In this document: positions 1 to 13,705 of the stretch, piece by piece
How positions within the stretch are numbered: position 1 is the stretch's first letter
How the letters are laid out: each line of letters starts with the position of its first letter
NCBI RefSeq assembly: GCF_003576645.1
Contig: NC_044916.1
Coordinates: 7,137,002-7,201,001 of the forward strand
Origin: Ipomoea triloba
Lineage: Eukaryota; Streptophyta; Magnoliopsida; Solanales; Convolvulaceae
DNA length: 64,000 nt
Reading direction: 5' to 3'
Made by a program: the position numbers and the translations under genes
The notes under the pieces: generated by a model
The model's input: only the letters and a program-made list of their open reading frames with translations
Told to the model about the DNA's origin: nothing
Databases searched by the model: none

Positions 1-91
1 ACCCCATTCCCAGATTTCAAAATTTTCTATTCTCCTTAACCAAAAAACCACCAAACATTTCAATTCTTTGCATACATTTAAACAGAGATAG

Positions 92-2196
<2,105 letters not shown>

Positions 2197-3859
2197 TATA
2201 TACAGCACTGGCCTGGTCTTGTCAGTCATTAAGTCTATATTTGATTATATCCTCTTTTTATTTTATTTATTTTTGTAATTGTTCTATTTTAACAAGAATA
2301 TATAATTAACAAACTATTGTTCCCACTCTTTACTTATCATATACTCTATCACGTTGTTATTATTATTAATTGCCATGTCAATGATTCTACCATCTTATCA
2401 TTACCGCATTATATTTCTTTATAAAATAATAATAATGTCCGCATGGACAACTCATTTGATCACAGAGTTAAAGTTTGGGAACAATAACTCGATCAGTATT
2501 GAGTTTTACTAACGGCAATGGAGGGCCTTGATTTTGGAGATTCAACCTTTTTTCATTAGTCAAAGTTCTCAATCCGTGAGACGGTCACACACAAGTTTTT
2601 GTTCTTACATAATGAATGGGTATTTAAACTACTGTACTACAAGATTAATTCCTTTAATTAAATATTTGAAAATGATATTAAGATTGACTGAAAATTTAAA
2701 AGGAAATGAAAATCATTTAAAATAAAAATCTTTGAACAGTAATATTTCATACATTCTTCAATCTCGATCCTCTATAGTTCAAGTCATCAAGCAATAAAAT
2801 AATGAGTTACGTACCCTTATTATGAAAAGTCATAAGTCATGTGACAGTTTAAAAAATTACACGATCTAAGGTGAGTTTTTTTTTTCATATTTAAAAAAAA
2901 ATAAAAACAATTTCATCATCTATTAAAGAGTTTAAACATTGTAGATGTAGAATGAGATCAAGGATTAAAAGGATAAAAATTAGATAACACTTTCACGGCA
3001 TGAATTAGCTAGGTTGTTCACTTTTCTAAAAATTTATTATTAATTATTTACCAAAGCAACAAGATAAATAGATAAGAACTTTTGAGATATAATGAAGGTG
3101 TAATAATTGAATTTAGTTGCTTGACAAATTCAATCACAATTATAAATTCTTATCCATCATTCAACATTTGATGTGATTATTTATATACTTCACAACTCTA
3201 AATAGTCACACTAACGTTATATTGCATGCACATAAATAATGAGTATTAGCTTTTCTAAAAGTAGACTAGTAATAGCATTGATGGCACCCATTTGTATGAA
3301 AGGTATACATAGGCAACATGTTGATGGCTATGAGAGCTAGTTAAAGCCAACAACTAACTTTAATTTTAATTTTAATTTTCTTATATTATTAATCATTTGC
3401 TATTGTACATTGAGAGAGAATCTTTTGATAGGATAGTTTTTAGAGATGATTTCTTGCTTTTCTTAGAAAAAAATATAATAATAATAATAACAACCACAAC
3501 AATAATAAGAACAACAACAACACAATGCAAAGACATTTAATTTGTCTATTTTAATTGTTATCATGGTATTCAATCATGCTACAAAAATGAGTTGATCAAC
3601 GTAACTATAAATAGCAAAAATCATGAGGTTATTAATGATATTGCTTGCAAGATATATGGTTCATATAAAAGGCTATATAATAAATAGTTGAAAATGATTG
3701 TATGTATGTAGAGTTTGAAGTGCTGACCAATCCAATTGTGAAAGCTAGCTTTATATCATAATGAAAGAGACAGAAAAGATCAATTTTAAGGTTCAAAAAT
3801 GGTTGGATGAGATTTTTATGGAGTATTGGATATTAACCCAAGATGGGGTCAACATTATA
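2197..3859. other. AT-rich intergenic DNA, no gene seen
   Basis: Downstream of CKX7 no coding region is supported; ORFs are short and AT-driven. At about 2571-2596 the sequence CCGTGAGACGGTCACACACA resembles the terminal repeat of the Mutator-like MITEs at 29355 and 48503, so it is probably a lone relic end. At about 3480-3520 there is a degenerate (AAT)/(AAC) microsatellite. Confidence 0.6.
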
Positions 3860-4310
3860 AAATAATAATGACTAATTTATTTGAAACGTTTTATAAAGTG
3901 CTAAATTAAAATACACACGCAATATAACTTTCTTAGCTATCATAGTATTTGTATAATTACCTTGTAACACAATTTTATTGGTTAATTGAATTGACTTTGT
4001 ACTCATGAGGAAGGCTAGTCTTTTTAGAGAGGCATTAGCGGCAAAATAGATTTGTAGCCGCCACATATTATTAGAAAATTTTAAATTATCTAGTGAAAGA
4101 AAATACACAAACTTAAATATTACAGGAATGTGTTAAGTAATGATAAACACTTTACAATAGGGGTGTTAAAGTGTGTCAAAACCTACCAGTCAGCCCTATA
4201 CCTCTCCATAGTGTGGTGGATTATGGCTAAAAATTTTTGGATCGCAAAAATGTGGGTCTCCCAGGCTTGACCTACGTGGATCGTAGGTCAACTCGCAGGC
4301 TAACAGTATA

Positions 4311-4316
4311 TATGTA

Positions 4317-4361
<45 letters not shown>
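4311..4361. repeat. (TG)n(TA)n microsatellite
   Basis: A TATG/TG run is followed by about fifteen TA units. The partner copy in the false duplication (13659-13705) differs in length and has an AA interruption. Confidence 0.9.
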
Positions 4362-4363
<2 letters not shown>

Positions 4364-4429
4364 GGGTTCCCATGCAGGTGGCTTTCTCAGGTGCGGTTGT
4401 GTAGTTGCCATGTTTAGGTGCTATGCTTT

Positions 4430-4745
4430 CCTTTTTAAGGTGCGTGATTTTTGTGTTTATGGTGTGTCAGTGTTAAAGTGCGTGAACTAAAATTTTAGGT
4501 GCGTGATTTTCTTTCTTAAGGTGCGTCAGTTGTTGAAACTTAAGGTGCGCCATTTTAAAACTTTAGGTGAGTGGTTTGTGTTCTTTAAGGGCTTTGTTTG
4601 TGTGCTTAATGTGCGTAATTTGTGTATTTAAGGTGCGTCATTTTAAAACTTTAGGTGTGTGGTTTGTGTTCTTAAGGTGCTTTGTTTGTGTGCTAAAGGT
4701 GTGTGGTTTGTATACTTAAGGTGAGCCATTTTAATACTTTAGGTG
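4430..4745 (+). repeat. irregular tandem array of a ~20-30 nt unit containing 'aaggtgcgt'
   Basis: The unit runs roughly 'TTAAGGTGCGT(c/g)ATTTT...' and recurs about ten to twelve times with variable spacing (GTGCGTGATTTT, GTGCGTCAGT, GTGCGCCATTTT, GTGTGTGGTTTG). It is non-coding. The duplicate lies at about 13785-14095. Confidence 0.75.
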
Positions 4746-5969
4746 CTTCAACCGCATGAGAAGCTATACTCACATTGAACTCTACCCCACACACACACAC
4801 ACACACACATTAAGGATGGAGAATTCTAGCTAGCGGGCTTCACAAGTTGGTTTGCCGAAACTACAATCTGTGGTGGGACGGACGGATCAAGGCCAGCTCG
4901 CATGGACACTCCTATAATTCAGTATTTGAACAAGTGCAAAATTTTATAGTAATATATTTAAAAATTTTTACTTAAATTTATGTTTTAATATAGCTTTATT
5001 TAAACCGCCTTTCTATGTTTTGACTAGAGATCAAAGTGATGCTTTAGTAGCAATCCCAACTAATAAGTTTATCTGATCGTTAACTTGATAATTATAATGT
5101 TTTAAATTTGACTTTCAGAATGCCGGAATAACCTATTGGTTTGAGCTGGTCATCCTTGTGATCCTTTCTCAGTTAAGGTAAGAAAAAGAAATGACGTACG
5201 TATAGTTATAAAAAAAATGAATTTAAAAAAAAAAAAGAAGCAAATTACAATATGGAACTCAAAATTATTACAATTTTTAATAACATATGTTAACCTAAAG
5301 CCTTCCATTCCCCAATATAATCAACCCGGGAAACAAGACGACCTTGAGGATGATGAAAAAGGAAGTTGATTAAATCAAGATCATATCATATCGCCGTTCT
5401 TATATATGCATGCAGATTGCAGAGAATTGAGGCCGTACAAGTGAATCCAAGGGAATCCAATAAAAGATGCCTGAAAAGTTGTGTTCTCCACATCCATATA
5501 TATGAAGAATATGAAAGTAGTGTAATTTGGCATCTAATAAATAATTAAGATTTATTAAGTAACGACAGGAATTCAAAAGGAAGCTCTTTTAACAAGATTA
5601 ATTAGTTTGCATGGCGGGTTTAAGTTGATTAGTCTCTAGGCTACTAGCAAAGTCTAAGCTATATATATATATATATATATAATATTGGGTAGCTGCAGGA
5701 GAGTATCAGATTCTCTGCTCTTTTCATCTCATGCAATGCAATGCAAACACCTGAAAAAGATGATCCAAACTACTAAATATATATATTTATTTAGCTTTCT
5801 CAATTCTATAGATGATTTGCTGCCCCTTCTTTTCCGATCCTTTCCATTTTTCTATTGCAAATCTCCAATAATATTAGATTATGTTACTTCATCTCATCTT
5901 CCAAAGTTTAATTTTTAGATATAAAATATGAAGCTTGTGATATTGGCACTATTTTTTTTTTAAATGGTA

Positions 5970-6290
5970 ATATGATTAGTTTATCAGTCAATTTTATCTT
6001 ATTTAACTACTATTAGCTGCTTGACTTGAATTGGTTAAACAATCAATATGAGTGTTTGCTTAATTAATTTTTTTATTTAACTTATTGCTCCAAAATGTTA
6101 AAATTAAAAAAAAAAAACTGTTTAAAGTATCTTTTTCGATCAATTTTTTGAGAAAGTCAGTTTGCATGTAATAATCAGTTATCAGCTAACAACTAATTTA
6201 CCAAACACTTTTCTACAATCAACTAATGATATCAACCAGTTAAACTCACTAACCCAACCAACTAACAGCTATTTACCAATCATCCAATTA
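5970..6290. mobile_element. degenerate PIF/Harbinger-like MITE relative (copy A)
   Basis: Phrases such as TCAGTTATCAGCTAACAACT, TTTACCAAACACTTTTCTAC and CAGCTATTTACCAAT match, in order, the interior and right end of the better preserved MITE at 30958-31246 (TATCAGCTAACAGTTAATTT, CCTTTCTACAATCAGCTAAT, GCCATTTACCAAACAGGG). The GGCCCTGTTTGG terminus is lost. The copy in the false duplication is at about 15330-15625. Confidence 0.6.
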
Positions 6291-7889
6291 TATATTTTTT
6301 TTAATTAATGAAAACCACTTCTTAAACTCCATCAAGTACCATGCATATTTCATGCTTGACATGCATGGTAGGATGTTATTGCATGTTGTCCCTAGTTCTC
6401 ATTCATGCTCCTATTTTGTCATTAATATTTTTATCCAAATTGCTATTTGTATTTATAATTCTTATATAGTTAATAGTTATTTTCGTCCTTAGCTCTTGGG
6501 TATGTAATCTCTTCTATCATGATTCTTTTTCACTCTAAAGTACTTTAATTAATTGGTTGCAACTCTCCACGTATATATGCCTGAAAAATTGAGGATGAAA
6601 CAGTTGAATTTCCTTAAATTTGGGGAGTATAAATTGTTAGGGGAATTCAACCATACGTTTCCTACTCAAACTTTCATATTAATTAAAGACTCACGATATA
6701 AATATTATTGAAGCTACAACCAATTAAAACGTTTAATTTTAAAGTGAAAAGAATCTTAATAGAAAGTATTGTTCAATAATAAGGGATGCAAATAACAATT
6801 ACTCAATAATTAAGAATGAAATTAAAATAGTAATTTAGATACAAGATAAAGGATGAATGAAATATGAGCATGGGTAAGAATTACGTACAAAAATAACAAT
6901 TTTCTTTAAACATAATATTTAATTAATTATTAATTTGAATGTGAGAACATATATTTTGAGTTTTTGACTCACAACTAAAAGTGGTCAAACATATAGAATC
7001 AATTTACATAATATACTAATAATATAAGTATTTTGAGTGAATAATAAATCATGATATGCCATATTTAAAAGCACCTTGCTACATTCCCTTACATTTATTA
7101 TTTACACAAATTGATTTTTTAAAATGGAAGTAGCCTAAGCTCAAAAGCTGAGGGTGGCTCAGCTAGCTCATTGTTTTGCCCAATGCACAAAAGCATATTG
7201 GCTTGAATATACGTTACGTACGTTCTCCGGTTAATGTGCCATGCATGCATGGACTCTCCTTTTCTTTTCTTTTTAAGTCAAAAAACACTTTATGCCCTCA
7301 CTAAACCACGTGAATTACTGCATGGTCTAATTATTTAAAATAAAGTTTAAAGTAAATGAAAATGTGATTGAAAGTTGACGACACACACTTTCATCCAAAA
7401 CTAATAATATTAGAAAACGAAAACCAAATGTGATGTATGTGAAAAGCAGGCAATATATATTTCTAATCAAATATCACATTTACAACGTAACTCATGTATT
7501 CAAGAGGATTTTCAAGTGAATTATTGTATGAGTCACATATTCGATAATGACTAATGACATTATTTAGTTTATGTTAATGTGAGCAGTTCTATAATTAGTT
7601 TTCACTAGGGTATAAAAATGTTATACTTTGTATGTGCAAAATTTTAAAGTATAAAAGTCTAGATGAAAGCTAAAGGCGGTGGAATTTTGATAGTTAATGA
7701 TGGACAACTCAAAGCCAACTACTTATTAGTAGTGATAGCCGTAATATAATAAATACCCCTTTACTTATTAGGGGAGGGATCTGATCTGGACTTTAAAGAG
7801 AGATTGGTACTTTGTAGAGTAAGTCTTCATCGGATATGAATACCTTGAGTTTAATAATATATTGTGAAACTATATAGAACTTATTATTT

Positions 7890-8500
7890 ATAGGGATGAC
7901 AATTTTGCCCGACGTTAATGGCTCGGGAAAACCTAGTTCCTGTCCCGACTGGGGCAGGAATGTAGAATATTTCGGAGGAACGGGGACGGAGGACGGGAGT
8001 TTTATTCCGTCCCTGACCCCATTGCGAATGCTCGAAATACATATATATTATATTATATATTATTATATTATATAATTTATATTATATTTATATAATTATA
8101 TGTAATATACTAATATTTATATATACTAAAATTTAATTTGGACTTTTGATTTTTTTTTCAAGTGTATGAATATTTGATATTTTGGTTGTGAAATTAAGAT
8201 TTTGAATCTTTAAGTTTAGTTTAATGTTTTTAAGTATTTTGTACTAGTGGTATTTGAGATGATTGAATGTTAGGCTAATTGGATGCTTAAATATGTAAAA
8301 TTTGAAATTAATTGCATAATTTAAATAAAATATTATTTTATAGTGTGCTAAAAAAATTAGAAAATTTAAACAATTTTTTTTTAAAAGTCGGGATGGGAAA
8401 TTCCCGTACCTAAAAATCTCCAAGGGTACGGGGATGGAGGGTAATTCTCCATCGATCCCCGCCGGAGAATGGGACTTTCTCTGTGGCACTCATTCCAAAT
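7890..8500. mobile_element. transposon-like segment with GC-rich ends
   Basis: Two GC-rich blocks, 'GGATGACAATTTTGCCCGAC...GACGGAGGACGGGAG' at about 7893-8000 and 'GTCGGGATGGGAAATTCCCG...CCCCGCCGGAGAATGGG' at about 8385-8472, bracket AT-rich sequence. GC-rich ends of this style, resembling hAT-type MITE termini, are common in dicot genomes, but I could not define a target-site duplication. It is repeated inverted at about 10540-11140 and directly at about 17220-17810. Confidence 0.4.
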
Positions 8501-8838
8501 ACATGGCTTAATCGTTAGTACCTAAGTGGCAAACTTGTTAATAGGTAATTAAAAAATTATATCTTTTAAAACTTTTATTTGATTAACACTTAGCTTGAAA
8601 AGGCGAGCTAACGAAAACTACCTTGGGGATGGGAGTTCCAAAAATAAACTAAGGCATTAATGGACATATTAGAGAGGGAAGGTTATAGAGGATTTTGTTT
8701 TCTCTTAAACTTTCACAAAAATATCATTTCATCCAAATTAATTATAATTTTTTGAAGTAAATAATCACAAGTTTAACAAATACAGAATCAAGTGTAAACA
8801 TTCGCTCATAAATTGAGTAGCCACTTTGTTATCATTCA

Positions 8839-8911
8839 TAGGGTGTAGCTCATATGGTAGAGTGCTTGCTTCGCATGCGAGGGGCATAGGGTTCAATTCC
8901 TCGCACTTCCA
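8839..8911 (+). pseudogene. tRNA-Ala(CGC)-like sequence (pseudo-tRNA or SINE head), copy A
   Basis: The D-arm/A-box TAGCTCATATGGTAGAG, the anticodon arm CTTGC-TTCGCAT-GCGAG with anticodon CGC, and the B-box GGTTCAATTCC are all present in tRNA-Ala order and spacing. The acceptor stem pairs poorly (5' TAGGGTG against 3' CACTTCC) and the T stem is damaged, so I do not expect a working tRNA. The downstream AT-rich sequence could be a SINE body. Confidence 0.6.
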
Positions 8912-9017
8912 CATATTGATTGATATTTTTATTGAGTAATATATTTTTATTTCGGATCAATCTATATTGATTGATTGCTTCCATTATGTTATTGTTAACA
9001 AATAACACCATTTTTTG

Positions 9018-9090
9018 CTTTAGATCTCCCAAACCATTCCACAGGAAATCCGGGCTTTAGATCTCCCAAACCATTCCGCAGGAAATCCGG
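9018..9090 (+). repeat. two tandem ~37-nt repeats
   Basis: The unit begins CTTTAGATCTCCCAAACC and ends GGAAATCCGG. The two units differ at one base (ACAGG/GCAGG). They are present again at about 18337-18409, and inverted at about 9936-10008. Confidence 0.85.
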
Positions 9091-9249
9091 ATACGTTTTT
9101 GTTGATCCTTCAAAAAAAAATATTCATTCCCCTCATAACGAAAAAGAATAAGAGACAGAACAAATAAAGATTTTTTTTTTCAATTCAGCTCCGGCCTTGA
9201 ATACCTCATTCAAGAATTTTTTTAGATCCAATGCTTTTTAGATCCAATG

Positions 9250-9250
9250 C

Positions 9251-9288
<38 letters not shown>
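9250..9288. repeat. (GT)n(AT)n microsatellite
   Basis: A GT run passes into an AT run. It is mirrored at about 9737-9776 in the inverted copy. Confidence 0.9.
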
Positions 9289-9289
<1 letters not shown>

Positions 9290-9428
9290 GCAGCCATTCC
9301 TAGGAATGTTATTAACAATCATCTCCCTCACACCTTGATCCTAAAGTCAAGAGAGCGCCTCCCTACACGCCACAACCATCATAATGTATAGGTCCTGCAA
9401 CATGTGAGTGGTCCGTTAGTGGCTGCTA

Positions 9429-9594
<166 letters not shown>

Positions 9595-12184
9595 TTATAG
9601 CAGCCACTAACGGACCACTCACATGTTGCAGGACCTATACATTATGATGGTTGTGGCGTGTAGGGAGGCGCTCTCTTGACTTTAGGATCAAGGTGTGAGG
9701 GAGATGATTGTTAATAACATTCCTAGGAATGGCTGCTATATATATATATATTATATACACACACACACACACACACGCATTGGATCTAAAAAGCATTGGA
9801 TCTAAAAAAATTCTTGAATGAGGTATTCAAGGCCGGAGCTGAATTGAAAAAAAAATCTTTATTTGTTCTGTCTCTTATTCTTTTTCGTTATGAGGGGAAT
9901 GAATATTTTTTTTTGAAGGATCAACAAAAACGTATCCGGATTTCCTGCGGAATGGTTTGGGAGATCTAAAGCCCGGATTTCCTGTGGAATGGTTTGGGAG
10001 ATCTAAAGCAAAAAATGGTGTTATTTGTTAACAATAACATAATGGAAGCAATCAATCAATATAGATTGATCCGAAATAAAAATATATTACTCAATAAAAA
10101 TATCAATCAATATGTGGAAGTGCGAGGAATTGAACCCTATGCCCCTCGCATGCGAAGCAAGCACTCTACCATATGAGCTACACCCTATGAATGATAACAA
10201 AGTGGCTACTCAATTTATGAGCGAATGTTTACACTTGATTCTGTATTTGTTAAACTTGTGATTATTTACTTCAAAAAATTATAATTAATTTGGATGAAAT
10301 GATATTTTTGTGAAAGTTTAAGAGAAAACAAAATCCTCTATAACCTTCCCTCTCTAATATGTCCATTAATGCCTTAGTTTATTTTTGGAACTCCCATCCC
10401 CAAGGTAGTTTTCGTTAGCTCGCCTTTTCAAGCTAAGTGTTAATCAAATAAAAGTTTTAAAAGATATAATTTTTAATTACCTATTAACAAGTTTGCCACT
10501 TAGGTACTAACGATTAAGCCATGTATTTGGAATGAGTGCCACAGAGAAAGTCCCATTCTCCGGCGGGGATCGATGGAGAATTACCCTCCATCCCGTACCC
10601 TTGGAGATTTTTAGGTACGGGAATTTCCCATCCCGACTTTTAAAAAAAATTGTTTAAATTTTCTAATTTTTTTAGCACACTATAAATAATATTTTATTTA
10701 AATTATGCAATTAATTTCAAATTTTACATATTTAAGCATCCAATTAGCCTAACATTCAATCATCTCAAATACCACTAGTACAAAATACTTAAAAACATTA
10801 AACTAAACTTAAAGATTCAAAATCTTAATTTCACAACCAAAATATCAAATATTCATACACTTGAAAAAAAATCAAAAGTCAAATTAAATTTTAGTATATA
10901 TAAATATTAGTATATTACATATAATTATATAATATAATATAATTATATATATATAATATATAATATAATATATATGTATTTCGAGCATTCGCAATGGGGT
11001 CAGGACGGAATAAAACTCCCGTCCTCCGTCCCCGTTCCTCCGAAATATTCTACATTCCTGCCCCAGTCGGGACAGGAACTAGGTTTTCCCGAGCCATTAA
11101 CGTCGGGCAAAATTGTCATCCCTATAAATAATAAGTTCTATATAGTTTCACAATATATTATTAAACTCAAGGTATTCATATCCGATGAAGACTTACTCTA
11201 CAAAGTACCAATCTCTCTTTAAAGTCCAGATCAGATCCCTCCCCTAATAAGTAAAGGGGTATTTATTATATTACGGCTATCACTACTAATAAGTAGTTGG
11301 CTTTGAGTTGTCCATCATTAACTATCAAAATTCCACCGCCTTTAGCTTTCATCTAGACTTTTATACTTTAAAATTTTGCACATACAAAGTATAACATTTT
11401 TATACCCTAGTGAAAACTAATTATAGAACTGCTCACATTAACATAAACTAAATAATGTCATTAGTCATTATCGAATATGTGACTCATACAATAATTCACT
11501 TGAAAATCCTCTGAATACATGAGTTACGTTGTAAATGTGATATTTGATTAGAAATATATATTGCCTGCTTTTCACATACATCACATTTGGTTTTCGTTTT
11601 CTAATATTATTAGTTTTGGATGAAAGTGTGTGTCGTCAACTTTCAATCACATTTTCATTTACTTTAAACTTATTTTAAATAATTAGACCATGCAGTAATT
11701 CACGTGGTTTAGTGAGGGCATAAAGTGTTTTTTGACTTAAAAAGAAAAGAAAAGGAGAGTCCATGCATGCATGGCACATTAACCGGAGAACGTACGTAAC
11801 GTATATTCAAGCCAATATGCTTTTGTGCATTGGGCAAAACAATGAGCTAGCTGAGCCACCCTCAGCTTTTGAGCTTAGGCTACTTCCATTTTAAAAAATC
11901 AATTTGTGTAAATAATAAATGTAAGGGAATGTAGCAAGGTGCTTTTAAATATGGCATATCATGATTTATTATTCACTCAAAATACTTATATTATTAGTAT
12001 ATTATGTAATTGATTCTATATGTTTGACCACTTTTAGTTGTGAGTCAAAAACTCAAAATATATGTTCTCACATTCAAATTAATAATTAATTAAATATTAT
12101 GTTTAAAGAAAATTGTTATTTTTGTACGTAATTCTTACCCATGCTCATATTTCATTCATCCTTTATCTTGTATCTAAATTACTA
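9595..12184 (-). repeat. inverted copy B of 6828-9431
   Basis: Reverse complement of the distal half of copy A, ending at the 25-N gap. At the two variant sites I checked (the 'attcagagg' site near 11510 and the 'gtaattgat' site near 12007) copy B agrees with copy C, not copy A. This suggests it is the same molecule read back on itself rather than an old palindrome. It carries the tRNA-like sequence on the minus strand at about 10115-10187. Confidence 0.92.
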
Positions 12185-12209
12185 NNNNNNNNNNNNNNNN
12201 NNNNNNNNN
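12185..12209. other. assembly gap, 25 N
   Basis: A fixed-length N run; a second gap of identical length is at 13180-13204. Confidence 0.99.
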
Positions 12210-13179
12210 CCCCCCTCCCTCGCACACAACATTGCTCCATAGACCGCCACACCACTCCCAGCCAATAAAGCCCCATCCATATAACACTAGAACGCCGTAG
12301 TCAGCCCAGCCAGCTAAAGCAGCAGCAACACAGCAGCCAATATGTGTTTCACCCACTCCTGCATGTACGTTATTCAATCGACCTCACCAGCACGCCCACT
12401 GCTATGTTAACCACCACCGCCAAGGATATAGGCACCACATTCCAAACACTGCTATATCTCTCCCCCACATCAAGACTACCAACCGACACAACACCTCAAC
12501 ACTCGCTTTACCAAAGTAATCATTCATGACTTTGTTAGAAAAATTCATACATGCCCAGTGGAAGCATCAATCGCTTTTTATAGATTCTACATTCAAAGAG
12601 GGAGTTAGAATGTTTTTACCCTTGAAGCATGCTTTAGCAGAATCAACATCTTGAACTGTCCAATTGTCTGGCCTCTAATCTATCCACCGGCCGGGCACGT
12701 GAGAACTCCTAGAGATTTTACATGAAAACTATTTTTTGACAAATCTCTCTTTTTCACATCTCTAATCTTTAAGGAAAGGGTAAAGCTGTTTATATAGTCT
12801 AGTTTGGGACCAAAGATGCTGGCCTTTTACAAGCTCAAAACTACCCAATATTGAAGTTCAACTTCTAAGGCCTAAAACAATAAATGTTGACTTCTAATAC
12901 ATATATACATGTCTAACGGACTTCGTTGAAGGTTCCTCCTGTTGTGAAGTAGTGGGCAACTCCACCCAGGTTCCACACCGACCCCGCCACTACACAACAA
13001 AGGAAAATGTGCTCCAACGTCTTCGCGTCTAGACCATAGGTAGGGCACTCCACATCAATGTCCACATGTTTCCACCGCAACGCCACCCTTGTTGGCAACA
13101 CCTATCTATGACACTTTCAGATGAATATCTTAACTTTATATGACAGTTGTTGCAAATCAAAAAAAAAAAAAAAAAAAAA
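12210..13179 (-). mobile_element. LINE ORF2 3' fragment (copy 1 of a false duplicate)
   Basis: On the minus strand, 13101 to about 12913 reads LPTRVALRWKHVD, then ECPTYG, LEHIFLCCVVAGSVWNL and GGVAHYF. This is the zinc-binding region that follows reverse transcriptase in plant L1-type LINEs. Further along, at about 12377-12210, VHAGVGETHIG resembles the start of the LINE RNase H domain, with frame damage. The piece is near-identical to 18753-19705 and lies between two N gaps, so it is most likely a redundant contig. Cys residues of the zinc motif are visible (ECPTYG, FLCC). Confidence 0.75.
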
Positions 13180-13204
13180 NNNNNNNNNNNNNNNNNNNNN
13201 NNNN
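13180..13204. other. assembly gap, 25 N
   Basis: An N run directly after a poly-A stretch, where the contig ends. Confidence 0.99.
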
Positions 13205-13674
13205 AAATAATAATGACTAATTTATTTGAAACGTTTTATAAAGTGCTAAATTAAAATACACACGCAATATAACTTTCTTAGCTATCATAGTATTTGTATA
13301 ATTACCTTGTAACACAATTTTATTGGTTAATTGAATTGACTTTGTACTCATGAGGAAGGCTAGTCTTTTTAGAGAGGCATTAGCGGCAAAATAGATTTGT
13401 AGCCGCCACATATTATTAGAAAATTTTAAATTATCTAGTGAAAGAAAATACACAAACTTAAATATTACAGGAATGTGTTAAGTAATGATAAACACTTTAC
13501 AATAGGGGTGTTAAAGTGTGTCAAAACCTACCAGTCAGCCCTATACCTCTCCATAGTGTGGTGGATTATGGCTAAAAATTTTTGGATCGCAAAATGTGGG
13601 TCTCCCAGGCTTGACCTACGTGGATCGTAGGTCAACTCGCAGGCTAACAGTATATATGTATGTGTGTGTGTGTG

Positions 13675-13705
<31 letters not shown>

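Noticed and set aside
4430..4745. CRISPR-like array
   Set aside because: Units and spacers are irregular, the context is plant nuclear DNA and there are no cas genes.
8850..9032. 60-codon ORF present three times (also at 9994 and 18084)
   Set aside because: It lies antisense over a tRNA-like sequence and is copied by the false duplication; repetition here is not evidence of selection.
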